A stretch of 64,000 nt of DNA from Orbilia blumenaviensis (GCA_036872755.1 JAVHNS010000009.1:372001-436000); one strand, 5' to 3'. Shown: positions 12,922-24,364, numbered from the stretch's first letter. The notes: generated by a model not told the origin, from the letters alone. Made by a program: numbers and translations.

Positions 12922-13998
12922 TTACAGGTTCGATACCGGAATTCCATGCCACGTCAGAGCGATCTCCTGTTCCGGCTCTTGTGTTTTTGAGTCCTCTTCT
13001 TCTCGTTCGCCTTCTTCTAGAAGATATCCTCCAAGTTCAATCCCCTTAATAGCACAACTCCTTTCAACATATCTAGCCCCAATCCCAAAACCCCCAATAT
13101 ACCGATTGGCAACCTCATTCCACGCAAACTGCTGCAACAACCCTCCCCTCCCCGTGAGTCTAAACTCCTCCATCGTTTTTCCCTCCACTTCTTTTTCTTT
13201 TTTATTATTATTATTGTTATCATAATTGTCAAAAATGGATTCCAAAGGCGTGACTTTCACAAATCCCAGTGCTCGTCTGCTCGCTAGCATTTGTTTTTTC
13301 ATGCCCGGGGTTATATCCCTTACGCTGGCTAGGATACCCAGGGCGTGTACGGGGCGGGAAACCAGTGCGCCTTCGAGTTCGCGGATGTATTGGGGTCCTT
13401 TCCAGGATTTTTGTTGGACGTTTTTGCATTGGATTGTCAGGGGGAGGGTTGTGTCATCTTCTTTCTCTTCTTCTTCTTCTTGTTCTTTTTCTTTTCTTCC
13501 TTTTTGTTCTTGTTGTTGTTCTGTTTCTTGGGGTTCATCTTGGGTGATATTATTTTCATAATTATCATTATTTGGAGAAGAAGAAGAAGAGGGGGAAGAG
13601 GATGAGAGGGTGGTTATCCGCCGCGGTATCCTCGGCAACTCCCACCGTCCTAACAAATCCACACCGGCGTCATCACGGCCGCCGACACGGGTTAGGGATA
13701 TACCCGGCAAGCAGCGGGCCAGAGCTGCGAGAACAGTATATTCGTATAAGGTACCATTGAAGACTGTGGTTGTCGGGTTTAAAGAGGTGAGACTTGCGTA
13801 GCGGAGGAAGGATGGGATGTCGTAGTGCTGCTGCTGCTGCTGCTGCTGCTGTTGATTATGATTATGATTATGGTTTATTGGAGTTGAGGATTTTGTGAGA
13901 ATTCGAAGGGTTCGAATTGTTTTGGGGGTTAGTTTTGTGATGTTTCCTGAGGATGAGGTTTTGATGGTGGAAAAGAGGGTGTGGGCGGTTATGTGCAT
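12922..13998 (-). CDS. RRG7: Mitochondrial respiratory-growth protein Rrg7 (restriction-endonuclease-like fold)
   Basis: Rrg7 is a mitochondrial protein needed for respiratory growth in yeast; its molecular reaction is not settled. The single-exon product has 358 residues. The N-terminus is rich in Thr, Ser, Lys and Arg and fits a mitochondrial presequence. A low-complexity His-Asn/Gln stretch (about 43-59) follows. The conserved core shows the elements of a PD-(D/E)XK nuclease: Glu in 'TLYEYTVLAAL' (about 87), 'GGRDDAGVDLLGRW' (107-120) and 'IQCK' (190-193). Two further inserts are low-complexity: Ser/Asn plus Glu/Lys (about 133-184), and Asn-Lys near the C-terminus. It is divergently transcribed from END3, 384 bp away. 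Confidence 0.85.
   Translation of the reverse strand: MHITAHTLFSTIKTSSSGNITKLTPKTIRTLRILTKSSTPINHNHNHNQQQQQQQQQHYDIPSFLRYASLTSLNPTTTVFNGTLYEYTVLAALARCLPGISLTRVGGRDDAGVDLLGRWELPRIPRRITTLSSSSPSSSSSPNNDNYENNITQDEPQETEQQQEQKGRKEKEQEEEEEKEDDTTLPLTIQCKNVQQKSWKGPQYIRELEGALVSRPVHALGILASVRDITPGMKKQMLASRRALGFVKVTPLESIFDNYDNNNNNKKEKEVEGKTMEEFRLTGRGGLLQQFAWNEVANRYIGGFGIGARYVERSCAIKGIELGGYLLEEGEREEEDSKTQEPEQEIALTWHGIPVSNL
13826..13871 (-). repeat. CAG (poly-Gln) and ATAATC (His-Asn) repeats inside RRG7
   Basis: On the coding strand a run of about nine CAG codons (poly-Gln) directly follows a short His-Asn repeat. Both lie just after the predicted presequence, so they change linker length and leave the nuclease-like core untouched. 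Confidence 0.85.
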
Positions 13999-14382
13999 CG
14001 CATTTAGTCTTTTGAATTTTGATATCTTGAAGTTTCCCGATATCTATGGCTAGGTATAGGTATGGATGTATTTGATATAAAAAAAGGAACTGGAATAAAT
14101 TAAAATGTTGGATATTTCGCGTTGTGGCTCCCGGGGCTAGGCGGCCGCAAGCTGATTGAGCTGCGTAAGTCGTTCAAGTCAGTTTTGGGGGGGGGAGGCT
14201 TTGCGCGGTGGTTACCCTTATTATAGCACTAATATAACAAATCCATAACGAAGCTCATTGCATTACCCTCCCTCCCTCATCACCCGCCATCACCTACATC
14301 ACCCACTCCTATACTCCGACAAAACCCCCTTATCCTCCGCTTCCGAAAAAACGAAAAACAAAAAAAAGGGAAATAGCCCAAC
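13999..14382. promoter_or_regulatory. Divergent promoter region RRG7/END3
   Basis: A 384-bp spacer between two divergently transcribed genes, so it must hold both promoters. It contains a short G run near 14185 and C-rich DNA just before END3. I can name no specific factor site. Confidence 0.5.
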
Positions 14383-15929
14383 ATGTCAATAAACCAATCC
14401 GAAGTCCAAAAATACTGGGAGATCTTTGCCGTCCTCGCCAACGGCGGGGACCACCTGGACGGCAGCCAAGCGGCCTCGGTCCTCAAGAACTCGGGACTGA
14501 ACGACGTCCAGCTGGAGAAGGTGTGGGATCTGGCGGATATCGACAATGACGGACGGCTGGACTTTGAGGAGTTCTGCGTGGCTATGAAGTTGATTTATAA
14601 CGTGCTTGGTGGTGTATGTTCGCTGCTCTCTCTCTCTGCTCCCTATTTTATCATTCCTCCCCTCCCCTTGGGTTCTATTTGGGGGGTAATTGTACCATTT
14701 TGCTAAACTTAATGAGGTGGAATTTGTGAAAAATATGTAGGAAGCAGCAGATATACCAAACCGTCTACCGGACTACCTCGTCCCGGAGAGTAAATCACAC
14801 TTAGTGGCAGCGACCCAAGCGCTCTCGAAAACCGCTCCAAAGATCGAAACACCGGTGGAGGAAGACGATACACCCGGATTAAGGGATGGGTTCGATTGGT
14901 ACATGTCGCCGGCCGATAAGGGGAAATACGAGGCCATCTATAGTGCCAATGTTGATAGGCACGGACAGGTTACTTGTATGCCTTTCTCCCACCTCCTGCC
15001 CCTTGGTTCTCCTTCCTTTATGATGATTATGTTTGCTTTAAGGGAGTTTGGTTTATATATATATACAGGAATTGAGAGCTAACCATTGATATGAAAATGG
15101 AAATAATAGTCGCCGCGCTGGACGACCTCTACTCCTCCCTCGACGTCCCAGACACCGACATCCGCTTCGCCTGGAACCTGGTAAACCCCAACGCAGACCT
15201 AACCGTCGGCAAAGATCAAGCCCTGGCCTTCCTGCACATGCTTAACCAGCGAAACGAGGGGTATAGGATCCCTCGTAGCGTGCCGGCGTCGTTAAGAGCG
15301 TCGTTTGAGAAGAATCAGATAAATTATTCGGTTAGTAGTGTTAAATTGGGGAGTGGAGGGGAAAGGGCGCCGTTGGGTGGGTCGACGAGTAAGAAGAATG
15401 CGTTTGCGGAGGGGTATTTGGATCGGTTGGGGTTGGGGGGGAGGACGGGGGGGTATAAGACTAGTGGTGGGTTTCCGTTTTCCAAATATTTATGTATGCA
15501 CGGTTACTGTGGAGGTGAGGATGCTGATTTAAGGGGGTTATAATAGGAACGGACTTCACGGCTTCGAAAGAACAGGACTGGGAGGAAGTCAGGCTGAAGC
15601 GCCAACTCGCCGAGCTAGAATCCAAAATTAAAGACGCTGAATCCGCGGCGTCAAAGAGAGCAGCCAGGGGCGCCGATGGATCAAGGAACTCTAAAGCTGC
15701 GCTCGTAAGACGGGAATTAGAGCAGATGCTGGATTATAAGAGGAGAGAGCTGAGGGATCTGGAGGAAGGGAAGGGAAGTGCGCAGGGTGGTGCCAGCCTC
15801 GCCAGTGCTAGAGATGACCTGGAGCTTATGAAGCAGCAGGTCGAAGCTTTGGAATCGCATTTGGCGCAGAGGAATGATGTGCTGGAGGATTTGAGGAGGC
15901 AGATTGATGATGAGAAGGCGAGGAGATGA
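14383..15929 (+). CDS. END3: Actin cytoskeleton-regulatory complex protein End3 (EH-domain)
   Basis: End3 works with Pan1 and Sla1 in the endocytic coat to drive actin patch formation and internalisation. Predicted exons are 14383-14613, 14741-14975, 15110-15466 and 15547-15929, giving 401 residues, the usual size. The N-terminal EH domain (about 8-76) contains the EF-hand-like loop '[13 protein letters not shown]'. A second EH-like region follows, with '[19 protein letters not shown]' and '[18 protein letters not shown]'. The C-terminus (from about 280) is a charged coiled coil with '[16 protein letters not shown]'. Each join restores family-like sequence. The donor at 15467 is GTGGGT, weaker than the others, but is needed to join 'YKTSG' to 'TDFTASK'. 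Confidence 0.93.
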
Positions 15930-16397
15930 GCGCCCGCTTTGCCTATATTACATAGATGTAGGAGGACGGACGGGACGGGTCGGTGAATGCATTCTTCTTT
16001 TCATTTCTGTCTAGCGTATGTGAGCCCCTTTAGTTTAGCTCTGTTTAATTAATCTTCTTTTTCTTCTCCTTTTTTCTATTTCATTGGTGATTTCTTCTTC
16101 TTCTATTTATATATATACAGATTCTTCTTCTTTATTTTCCTTTTGTGCTTTCGTCGTTATTATTTACGATAGACGAGACGGATAGATATACTACCTTTTT
16201 AATGCCATGGTACTCCTATGAAATGAGCCATCTACAAACGCTATTTAAAACCAAAAAACCAGGTAGTAGGGAGATTATGCACGCAATGAAAAAAAAAAAA
16301 AAAAAAAAAAAAAATAGAAAAGTTTGGGTACCGACACAGAGTTAGCTGTGTCGCCCCCATAAGGAAACCCAAAATTTGTATTGAGAAACCATTTCAG
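15930..16397. other. Convergent 3' region END3/IRC3
   Basis: T-rich 3' UTR-like DNA between two converging genes, with TTCTTC runs and a 26-base A homopolymer (16289-16314). No gene is seen. Confidence 0.6.
16289..16314. repeat. A homopolymer (26)
   Basis: Uninterrupted run of about 26 A on the plus strand, in the END3 3' region, about 360 bp after the stop codon. Confidence 0.95.
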
Positions 16398-18740
16398 CTA
16401 GGGTAGTGACGGAGCGTCAGCATCCAGCTTGCCGACCTTAACGGTCTCCAAGATAGGTGTAGCCAGCTTGAGGGCCTTCAGCTCCTTCCTCGTCTCCTTC
16501 CTTCTCATCTTCTCCAGCTTTTCAAAAAGCCCCGTAGCACCATGTTTCAACCTGGTCAGCATATCTGCCGCTTGACCCTTCGTCAGTCCTTCTTGCTGAT
16601 ACTCCTCAACTGACTTCTTGGTTCTCTTCGACAGGAATTTTAACTGTCCTTCCGACGCAGGTACTTGTCGCCATGATGCCGCGTGAGTTATTATTTGTCG
16701 TGGGTAGCGGCCGGTGATAAATGTGTCGGTGGCATGTATGATCTCTTCAAGGGTGTTGACGTGCTCCACCACCGTCCGAGGGCGCATATACGGTGTTCCG
16801 TATTTCTGCTTAAGACCCTCCGGCAACGCTCTCGTCTCCTGCGCCATATAACCACCCTCAGGCTTTGCATTGATCGTTATAAAGCTGTGATCGATCATCC
16901 CCAGCACATATTTCCCCGGTCCGACCCATACCCATGCATTCTGACTGTATTGCCGCACGCTGGCATCCGCTTTCGTGTCCTCTACCAAATCGTGAATGCT
17001 GTCGTAGTCGATAAACGTTACCGTCCAAGGGCGGGAGTATATCTCCGGATCTATTTCGTCTGCTATGTTGGTACCGGGCGATGTCTGTGGGGGTTCGGAC
17101 TGTTGTCTTTCCAGTTCATTTTGGCTTCCTTGTTGCTGTTTCTGGAGTTCGAATTTATTCTGGACGACGCTGGAGGGGGTTCGGTCTAGTACTTCATCCG
17201 GTGATAGACCGAATAGTGTCGGTGTCGTTACCACCCCGCGGTCTACAGAGCCGACCACGTCTATGACGTGACAGTCTTCCTTGTTAGGGTGCAGTCTCAT
17301 CCCTCGACCGATCATTTGCACTAGTAAAGTTCTCGATCTCGTCGGTCTTGCCAGCAGAACGCAGTCGATATTTGGAATATCCGTTCCTTCGGTGAACACC
17401 CCGCAGTTGACCAACACCGGGAACTTCCCAGCCTTAAAGTCCCCCAAAACCTGCGCTCTTTCCTGCGTCGGTGTGTTTCCCGTTACATAAAACGCTTCGT
17501 ACCCATACCGTCTGAACAGGTTAGTCATATCCCTCACATGCTTCGTATCCACGCAGAACACCAACGTGCTTTTTCTGCTACTACCAGCTTTTTCAACCCA
17601 GCTGCGGACCGTCAGGTCGTTGTTTTCCGGTGTGTTAACGGCGTTGGCTAGGTCGCTTAAGTTGAAGTCTCCGGTTGCTCCCGTGAGCTTGACGTTTGTG
17701 TAGTTTATGTTAGATTTAACGGTCGTGAAGACCACCTTCGAAAGCCAGCCGGAATCAATCATCGCCACGAAATCCTTGTGGTAAACGATATGATCCATCA
17801 CAGCACCCAATCTAAGCCCATCCGCCCTCCCAAAAGTAGCAGAAACACCGACAAGGTGAACGTCAGTATCGGAAGACATGGCGCCGAAATGTTCCAATAT
17901 CCTTCGATACGATTTTGCAACAGAGTGGTGCGCTTCATCTATTAGGATTAATTTATGCCTTTCAGGTCTGAATTTTCCGATCCGTCCAGATGAGGAGATG
18001 GATTGGATCGAGGCTATCGTTATATCCGCGGTGCCGCTGGCGTGGCTGTTGCCCATCTCTACGTCTACGGTTTTGTCAGGGTAGTGGTTACGGCAGTGGG
18101 TTGCTGCTTGGTGGACGAGTTCGCGGCGGTGCACGAGGATCAGAGTCTGTGTCGCCCCGGGGCGGAGGGGGGTTACGCGGTCGATTAGTTGGGTGAAGAT
18201 TACCTGCGAATTAATATTATTATTCATGTCAGTATGATATAAAAAGGAGTTTGTAATAGAAGAAGGGGAGAGGGGAGGAGGACAGACCGTTTTCCCACTA
18301 CCGGTAGCAAGCGAGATACCCAACCGTCGATGCCCTAACTTGTGATGATCCAAAACCGCTTGAATACATTCTTCCTGATAATCTCTTAGAGCGAACTGTG
18401 ACGGTGTGAGTTCTGCTACAGGTGGCAGTGGGGCTTTTAGTTTTGATTTTCTGGGCTTTCGGGGTGGTTTTTGAGGAGGAGGCGGTGGTGGTGGTTCTGT
18501 CGTTTCATCTGCTTTCTCGAGTTTGAGCTCGGCTGGTGGCGGCGGCGGTGGTGTGGTTTCTTCGGGTGTGGGTTTTAGCTGAGACTTTGATTTTGATTTT
18601 GATTTTGTAGCTTTGTATCTGTGGGACAGCCATTGCGTGTTCGGCTGGGGAATAAGAAGAGGAGGAAGGAGGTAAGGCGGGTTGAGATGACCACGGCGGG
18701 GCACAATGAGGGCCCTCACGAGGCCCAAAGATCTCCTCAT
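16398..18740 (-). CDS. IRC3: Mitochondrial DEAD/DEAH-box helicase Irc3
   Basis: Irc3 is a mitochondrial superfamily-2 helicase that processes branched DNA and keeps mitochondrial DNA stable. The start at 18740 opens a basic N-terminus that fits a mitochondrial presequence, followed by a Lys/Pro-rich linker. Helicase motifs appear in order: 'LRDYQEEC' (Q-like), 'LATGSGKT' (Walker A), 'LILIDEAHHS' (DEAH), 'SATFGRADGL' (motif III), 'VNCGVFTEGTDIPN' (motif V) and 'LLVQMIGRGMRLHP' (motif VI). An 84-bp intron at 18204-18287 is predicted because it interrupts the join between Walker A and 'VIFTQLI'. It is a multiple of three with no stop, so its retention would add 28 residues. The spliced product has 752 residues. 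The IRC3 and END3 3' ends converge. Confidence 0.9.
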   Translation of the reverse strand: MRRSLGLVRALIVPRRGHLNPPYLLPPLLIPQPNTQWLSHRYKATKSKSKSKSQLKPTPEETTPPPPPPAELKLEKADETTEPPPPPPPQKPPRKPRKSKLKAPLPPVAELTPSQFALRDYQEECIQAVLDHHKLGHRRLGISLATGSGKTVCPPPLSPSSITNSFLYHTDMNNNINSQVIFTQLIDRVTPLRPGATQTLILVHRRELVHQAATHCRNHYPDKTVDVEMGNSHASGTADITIASIQSISSSGRIGKFRPERHKLILIDEAHHSVAKSYRRILEHFGAMSSDTDVHLVGVSATFGRADGLRLGAVMDHIVYHKDFVAMIDSGWLSKVVFTTVKSNINYTNVKLTGATGDFNLSDLANAVNTPENNDLTVRSWVEKAGSSRKSTLVFCVDTKHVRDMTNLFRRYGYEAFYVTGNTPTQERAQVLGDFKAGKFPVLVNCGVFTEGTDIPNIDCVLLARPTRSRTLLVQMIGRGMRLHPNKEDCHVIDVVGSVDRGVVTTPTLFGLSPDEVLDRTPSSVVQNKFELQKQQQGSQNELERQQSEPPQTSPGTNIADEIDPEIYSRPWTVTFIDYDSIHDLVEDTKADASVRQYSQNAWVWVGPGKYVLGMIDHSFITINAKPEGGYMAQETRALPEGLKQKYGTPYMRPRTVVEHVNTLEEIIHATDTFITGRYPRQIITHAASWRQVPASEGQLKFLSKRTKKSVEEYQQEGLTKGQAADMLTRLKHGATGLFEKLEKMRRKETRKELKALKLATPILETVKVGKLDADAPSLP

Positions 18741-20278
18741 GACATCGCGTGGTTGTTTGACGGTGTGGGGTGGTTAGAAAGTGAAGATTCAATTCGTGTA
18801 GATCGAATTGCTGTTTCAAGGTTAGCAGCAGCAACAGCCTTTTGAGAATCGGGTATCCTGGCAAGTAAGAAAAGAGAAAAACACCATGCTATAAAACTGG
18901 ATATATAAAAACTCCACTTAACGCCAGATAGCTCAAAAACAGAGTGCGAAATAGATAGATATATGAAATGGAGAGATAGAATGATGGATAGATAAATATA
19001 TCCCGAGATATATGAATTGTTTCTTTAAACCATATTGAAGTCTATATAAAAAAAAAAAGAAAGAAATGCGCGAGTGAGTACCTTTAGAAACGGCGTCTAT
19101 AAGAATAATTTTTTAATGAAGCAGGAAACGGAAAAAAAAAAAAGAACACCACAAGCACTAGATCACTCAATCATTCGCTGGAGATTTTACACTCCATAGC
19201 ATTTTCTCCTTCGAGCGTCAAGAGTGTCTACTATAAAATAGTAATTACAAGTTGTTCGCCTTTTCTTCTTTTTGTAAGTGGATCGGGGGAGAAAATTTCG
19301 AAACAAAATGTACATTTTTTGATGTGCGATTGTAGGTATAATATATTTTGTATAAAAATAATATGTGGGAATTGGCGGTGGAGAAATGAGAGAGGGGGGG
19401 AGTACCGTTCCAAGAACCATGATGATGACGATGGAGGTTAAAATATGAATGCCAAAAATACCCTTCCCCATACGAAAGAGATGTCTCCGTTATACATGAA
19501 GATAAAGAGGAAAATCGAATCAAATATGACGGGAAATGGATAGGATGAGGAAAAAATGGTCCACACATATTACTTTTTAAAGGTTATGGAAGATAAGAGA
19601 TGATTGGAAGGAAGATAGATGACGATGACGATGATGATGAAGCCCCACGAAGTTTTTTTGGTTTTATAAAGGAAAAAATACCAAGATGTGTGGAAAGAAG
19701 GATACAGGTCCGTACTTGCTAGACCCCCGGACAATGCTTGAACCTCTTGTCATCGCCGAAGGAGCCGACAAACCTGTCCTTGGTATCCATCCTGACTGGT
19801 TTCTGATAATGAGAGCAACAGCAAATAAGAAAAGAACCGAAAAGCCAGAAAGCATAAATTCACGATCCAAGCAAGAAAAAGCCATGACCTGTGGGATGAA
19901 TCTCTGAACCCCAAGTAGATTATTCGTATAAAAACCTTAACTTCCGCGCTGATGATGCTTCATTAAAAGAAACGAACGGCCTGCACACCGGTACGGAGGT
20001 GCAGGCGCAGACGGATGACCCTCAGCGATCCCACCAACGAATGATTCGGAAGAAGCAACCCACAGAATGTCAAGCAAAGAGAAAAAACGAAACGTTAATA
20101 CAAAAGAAAGATGAGGATGCTCAGATGGCCCCTTAAACGTGAAAAACCCCAGTTATTGCTCAACCCATGTTGTTAATTTTTGGTCGTAAAGTCGTTATCT
20201 CGTAGAGATACTATACCTTTTAATTGTTGATCATTACCCTCAATTTTGTGGATAAGAAATAAATGTGATACCGAAAGG

Positions 20279-20307
<29 letters not shown>
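18741..20307. other. Intergenic region between IRC3 and the DUF7918-like gene
   Basis: About 1.6 kb between two minus-strand genes, so it holds the IRC3 promoter and the 3' region of the upstream gene. AT-rich GATA/GATAGA runs occupy 18950-19010. A less repetitive stretch lies at 19680-20110 with a perfect 8-bp hairpin (19979-20006). Two overlapping open frames of about 73 codons, one on each strand near 19670-19900, do not look convincing. Confidence 0.5.
19979..20006. other. Perfect 8-bp inverted repeat (hairpin)
   Basis: GCCTGCAC (19979-19986) and GTGCAGGC (19999-20006) are exact reverse complements around a 12-base loop. A TGATGA sequence lies about 30 bp upstream, but no matching D-box follows on the same strand. 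Confidence 0.5.

Positions 20308-20309
<2 letters not shown>
20281..20309 (-). repeat. A tract (sense) overlapping a stop codon
   Basis: A 29-base T run on the plus strand reads as A on the coding strand of the DUF7918-like gene. The TAA stop (20308-20310) merges into it. Confidence 0.9.
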
Positions 20310-20313
<4 letters not shown>

Positions 20314-22131
20314 AAGTCCGGCTTGAGCTTCAATGCTTGCTGGTTCCTTGCGCTTGACTTTCTTATTGGGGCTTGCGAGGTCCGGGTTGAAATCAGCGGC
20401 ATCCTCTCCATCCCCGAGCATCTGCTGTAGAAGCCCAGCAGCGCTCTTTGCCCTGCGATGGATGCCATTGCGGGTATTTCCGGAAACCTGCTGTGGAGGG
20501 GTATTAAACTTAGGATCCCATTCCCAGTTGGTAGTACTTCCGGCTGGCTGGGACGCCGTTTCCTGAGGAGGAACTGGAGTGGTCGCGCGGCCCCGTTTGA
20601 GCTGCAGGCTGTTAGTTAATAAAGTCGCCAGCGTGACTCTATAATCTACGAACCTTCATCTTGCGAATGCCCTCCTCGATCTTAGCGGCCTCCTCAGTGT
20701 TTTCGGGTCCCTTTGCCGCCTTCCCATTGACCGATTCAGAATCAGTATCGTTGTCACTATCCAACTGCTTGATTTTCCTCGCGCCTTTCTTCGACTTTTT
20801 CTTCTCAGAGCCATCGTCGGTTGACGAATCTCTGAACCCTAGGAAACCACTCTGGGTTGATGGTGGTGGGAGTTTTCCGAGGTTCTTGACCATTTCGTCC
20901 AGTCGAAGTGATTGACGCTTTCGGCCGAGCATAGAGGTTCCGGGAGACAATGGGGAAATTGGTGAGAGGTTTGGTGAGAGGGATGGAGATGGTGGAATGA
21001 CACCCATTTTGCGAAGTTGGCCTATTAATCTGTTAGTGAGGAAACCGCCTTTAGCACAGAGAGATTTGAAAAACTTACGTTCACCACGATAAAAGATGAT
21101 AAAAGTGGCCCAGGGGCTGGAGAGGGGGTCAAGACAAGTCACGGTTTGAGACCAAATAAGGTCCTTATCAACTTTCTGAGCTGGTGCAAAACTATATTAA
21201 TTTTGTCAGCCTTATTACGCCTGTCATTGTCTGATTTGAAACCTTTTTTTACCTACCCGGTCGTGTGAGACACCTCTGCCTTAGCCGCAGAAGACGGTTC
21301 GGCGATTATATCGTCTTCATTCATCATGCCGTCTTCGTCGTCCTTCTTCGGCTCGAAAACGCCGTACTTAGGAGCACCATCGGCGAGGACACGATAAAGC
21401 TTGAGCTTGATTTGGCCTACGGTATTGGTGATCTGCACAGGTGGTGCGGTATCTTCGTCGTCGTCATTATCTGATGGAGAAGCCGATCTTGGAGGGGTAT
21501 CGTCCATTTCGATTTCTCCATCGTCGGATTGCTGTCGCCTGCTGGATGATTTTGGAGAGCGAGACGAAGAATTACGGGAGGAAGCACCGGTAGTGGTGTT
21601 CCTCCTATGGAGTCCACGACGACCCGATTTACCTGATCTTGGTGAGTTACTTCCAGAATTTAGACGGATTGCTTCCTTTTCCTCACGAGATAAGTCCAGT
21701 CCTCCCAAGAAGGTCTCCAAACCGACCTCCCGCCACATAAAGGCTTTCTCGCCAATACTGCCATCCTCCATAGCGCACCATCGGCTACTTATCCAAGTGT
21801 CTCTCCTACGAGTCAACATTGCCGCTGCCTCCTCCTCCTTTCCATCGAGAAAAAGATAAGCTGCCAGATGTTCCTGAGGGTTGTCGGTCAGAGGCTTGTA
21901 GTCATCTGACGAGATCGAAATCGAAATGGCGAAAGAATTCGGTGGAGCTGATGGAGGGAAAGTATTTTTGGGAGCAACGGGTCCTGGTGGTCGCTTGGAT
22001 GGAGCCGGGCCATCGCCGGATGGAACAGCAATATAAGCTGTAGTGATAGATTTCCTGGTGTGTGATTTGTACTCGGGGAGAGGCCCAGTAGGCGTGTGGA
22101 CCGTAATGGTCACTCCTTTGTGTGTGGGCAT
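20308..22131 (-). CDS. Fungal DUF7918-like protein with basic disordered C-terminus
   Basis: Four predicted exons on the minus strand: 22131-21257, 21191-21079, 21021-20654 and 20601-20308, giving 549 residues. The N-terminal ~290 residues start with a beta-strand-like segment ('GVTITVHTPTGPLPEY') and hold 'AYLFLDGKEEEAA' and 'EKAFMWREVGLET'. They then have a Ser/Arg/Asp-rich insert, 'QIKLKLYRVLADG' and, after the first intron, 'SSPWATFIIFYRG'. That order matches what I recall of the fungal DUF7918 family, whose function is unknown. The C-terminal ~230 residues are Ser/Pro/Lys-rich with probable nuclear-localisation patches ('KKKSKKGARKIK', 'KKVKRKEP'), so a nuclear role is a reasonable inference. 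Intron 2 (57 bp) is a multiple of three without a stop. The stop codon abuts a long A tract. Confidence 0.7.
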
Positions 22132-24221
22132 GATGTTGGGGTTGACGCGAAAGAGCTCGGGGAGTTTAAGGTCGCCGTGTTCGGTAGTAGTTTTGGAGAA
22201 AACAGTAATATTTCCGAGACGAGCGAGTTGCGTAGTAGGATACTACGAACGAGCAAGTTATAGTAGATGTAGTGTAGTAATGTAGTATCGGAGAAGGAAA
22301 ATGGTATGTGATAGAGAGAGAGTGGAATTGCTCTCCTCGGATGTAGTTGTGTGGACGGCGATGATAATGATGATGATGGTTGAAGAAGAAGAATAAGGGA
22401 TTTAAGTTGGTGACGGGGTATGGTGAAGATATTAAAAGGAGGAGATGAGGAGGAGGCAGACTAAGAAGGTTTCCTGTTCAAGTGACCCGGTGATTAGGCA
22501 ACATGTCAGTGGAAAGTAGAGCAAAGGCAATTATGATGACATAACATCGAATCGAAGTATCTCATCGCCGGGGAAATTAAAAAAAAAAAAAAAAAAAAGG
22601 CTGAACAGAGCAATAACAGACAGAACGAACAGAGCAGAACAAGAGAACAGACCAAGGACAGCACAGCACAGAACAAGGGCCCTCTCTCTCTCCCTCTTTT
22701 TTCCTTGTTAGTTCTCGTCGAGGCCGCTAAGCTTCCGAGAACAGCAACGCCACTATGCCACCACTGTGCTCTTATACGATCTTGCTTTCTTATTCTTATT
22801 CTTCCTCTTACACACTTTTATATATAATGTACTGAAACATACGACATGAGAAGGAGGGGGGAAGACTGAGGGAGATGATGTGGGTTTGGTGTTGACGTCG
22901 AGTGGGAGGGCTCACCTGATCTGGTGTCTTGGATTCTTCAGTCCAAGATTGCAGTTTTTCTTCTCCGTTGGTTTCAATAATAATAATAAAAAACGAAATG
23001 AGATGAAATCAATAATAAGAAATTGCCAGCGCGTGAGGATATCCGGCTGAACTGACAGGCTAGAACGTGACGTGGAGAAGAGGAAAGAAGAGGAGGGAGG
23101 AGGACGAAGAGGAAGATGATGGAGAAAGAATAAGAAGAAGAAGGGAGGTTCCAAGCAAGCTGGTTCCTGTCGGGTATTTTGTTTTTTGTGGTGGCCGAAG
23201 GAAGGGGTGTGTGTGTGTATCTATGTGTCTTCACCGACAGAGCTAACAGAAGAATGGGGAAAAAACCCACTGAGCGAGAAGATGTATCTCTGGCGGAAGA
23301 GAAGCTGACGTATTGAAGTTTGAGAAAGGTTTGAAGAGAGTAAAAGTAAGAAGAGGAAGAGGAAGAGAAAGAAGAGGAAGAAAGAAGAGGAAGAAGCAGA
23401 ATTTGATGGATTGGTTATGTCAAAATAAAATCGGACGCTAACAACGGATTCGGAGCTGCATGCAGGTTCTATGGCGAGGCAGCCCGTCGAACAGCTGTCC
23501 GGTGATCAAATCTGGCACGCTATCCAGGCCAGGTAGGTCCAGTATCTTCGATTGAGAAAAAAATAAAATATATATGTAAAGTATGTATTTATATATATAT
23601 AAATTGAGGTGGAGCAGAATAGAATAAGATAAAACAAGAAAAGACGTTCTCTTCGATCGAGGCAGGCAGGCAGGACGGGGCGGGAATATGATACTGGCAA
23701 AGAGAATGGGGGAGGGAGCAAGCAAGCAAGCAGGGATCACACGAGAATGCCAGGCCTTTGCAAAAGTCGGTGGGAAATTAAATATTTGATCGATCGATTG
23801 ATAGTGCAGCGCAGTGCAGAATACCCAGGTAGTATATTACAGTAAACCTACCTAGTATAAGTTACAGTTAGAAGTGGTAGTTCAGTTAAGTTCGGTTGGG
23901 TGGTGAAGTTCAAGGTCAAGGTGGAGTAGTAGAGCTTGATGGTGGAGGTGGGTGGGTTGGTCGTGACCGTGACCGTGATCGTGAATATTCCCAGAACAGG
24001 AACTGTAATTGACCTCAGTTAAATTGGTTTGATTTCATTATGGTTACTGCAGGGCTCTCCCTCTTTCTTTCTCTTTGTCACTCCCTCAGACTAAAACTTC
24101 CAGATCGCTGGCGATTTAAACTTATGAACTTTGGTGGTGTCCACTAGATGTGACCGGGCCTATGTAACAAAAAAAGGAAAGAACGGGAACTGCCCTTTGG
24201 ACTGGTTTGATCCGGGCCATC

Positions 24222-24364
24222 CTGTTCTGTTCTGTTCTGTTCTGATAATCAACGTTGCAACGGTGACAGTGCTAGCAAGCAGCTGCTGCTTTACCAATTA
24301 CCTACCTACTTACTTATCCGAAGCAACAACTATACTTTTATTTTATTTTATTTTATTTTATTTA
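24222..24364. repeat. Two pentanucleotide runs: TTCTG (x4) and TTTTA (x5)
   Basis: Tandem TTCTG units occupy 24222-24244 and tandem TTTTA units occupy 24336-24364, with about 90 bp of non-repetitive DNA between them. Confidence 0.85.

Noticed and set aside
19945..20060. C/D-box snoRNA suggested by TGATGA near 19950
   Set aside because: No CTGA D-box at a suitable distance on the same strand and no closing terminal stem.
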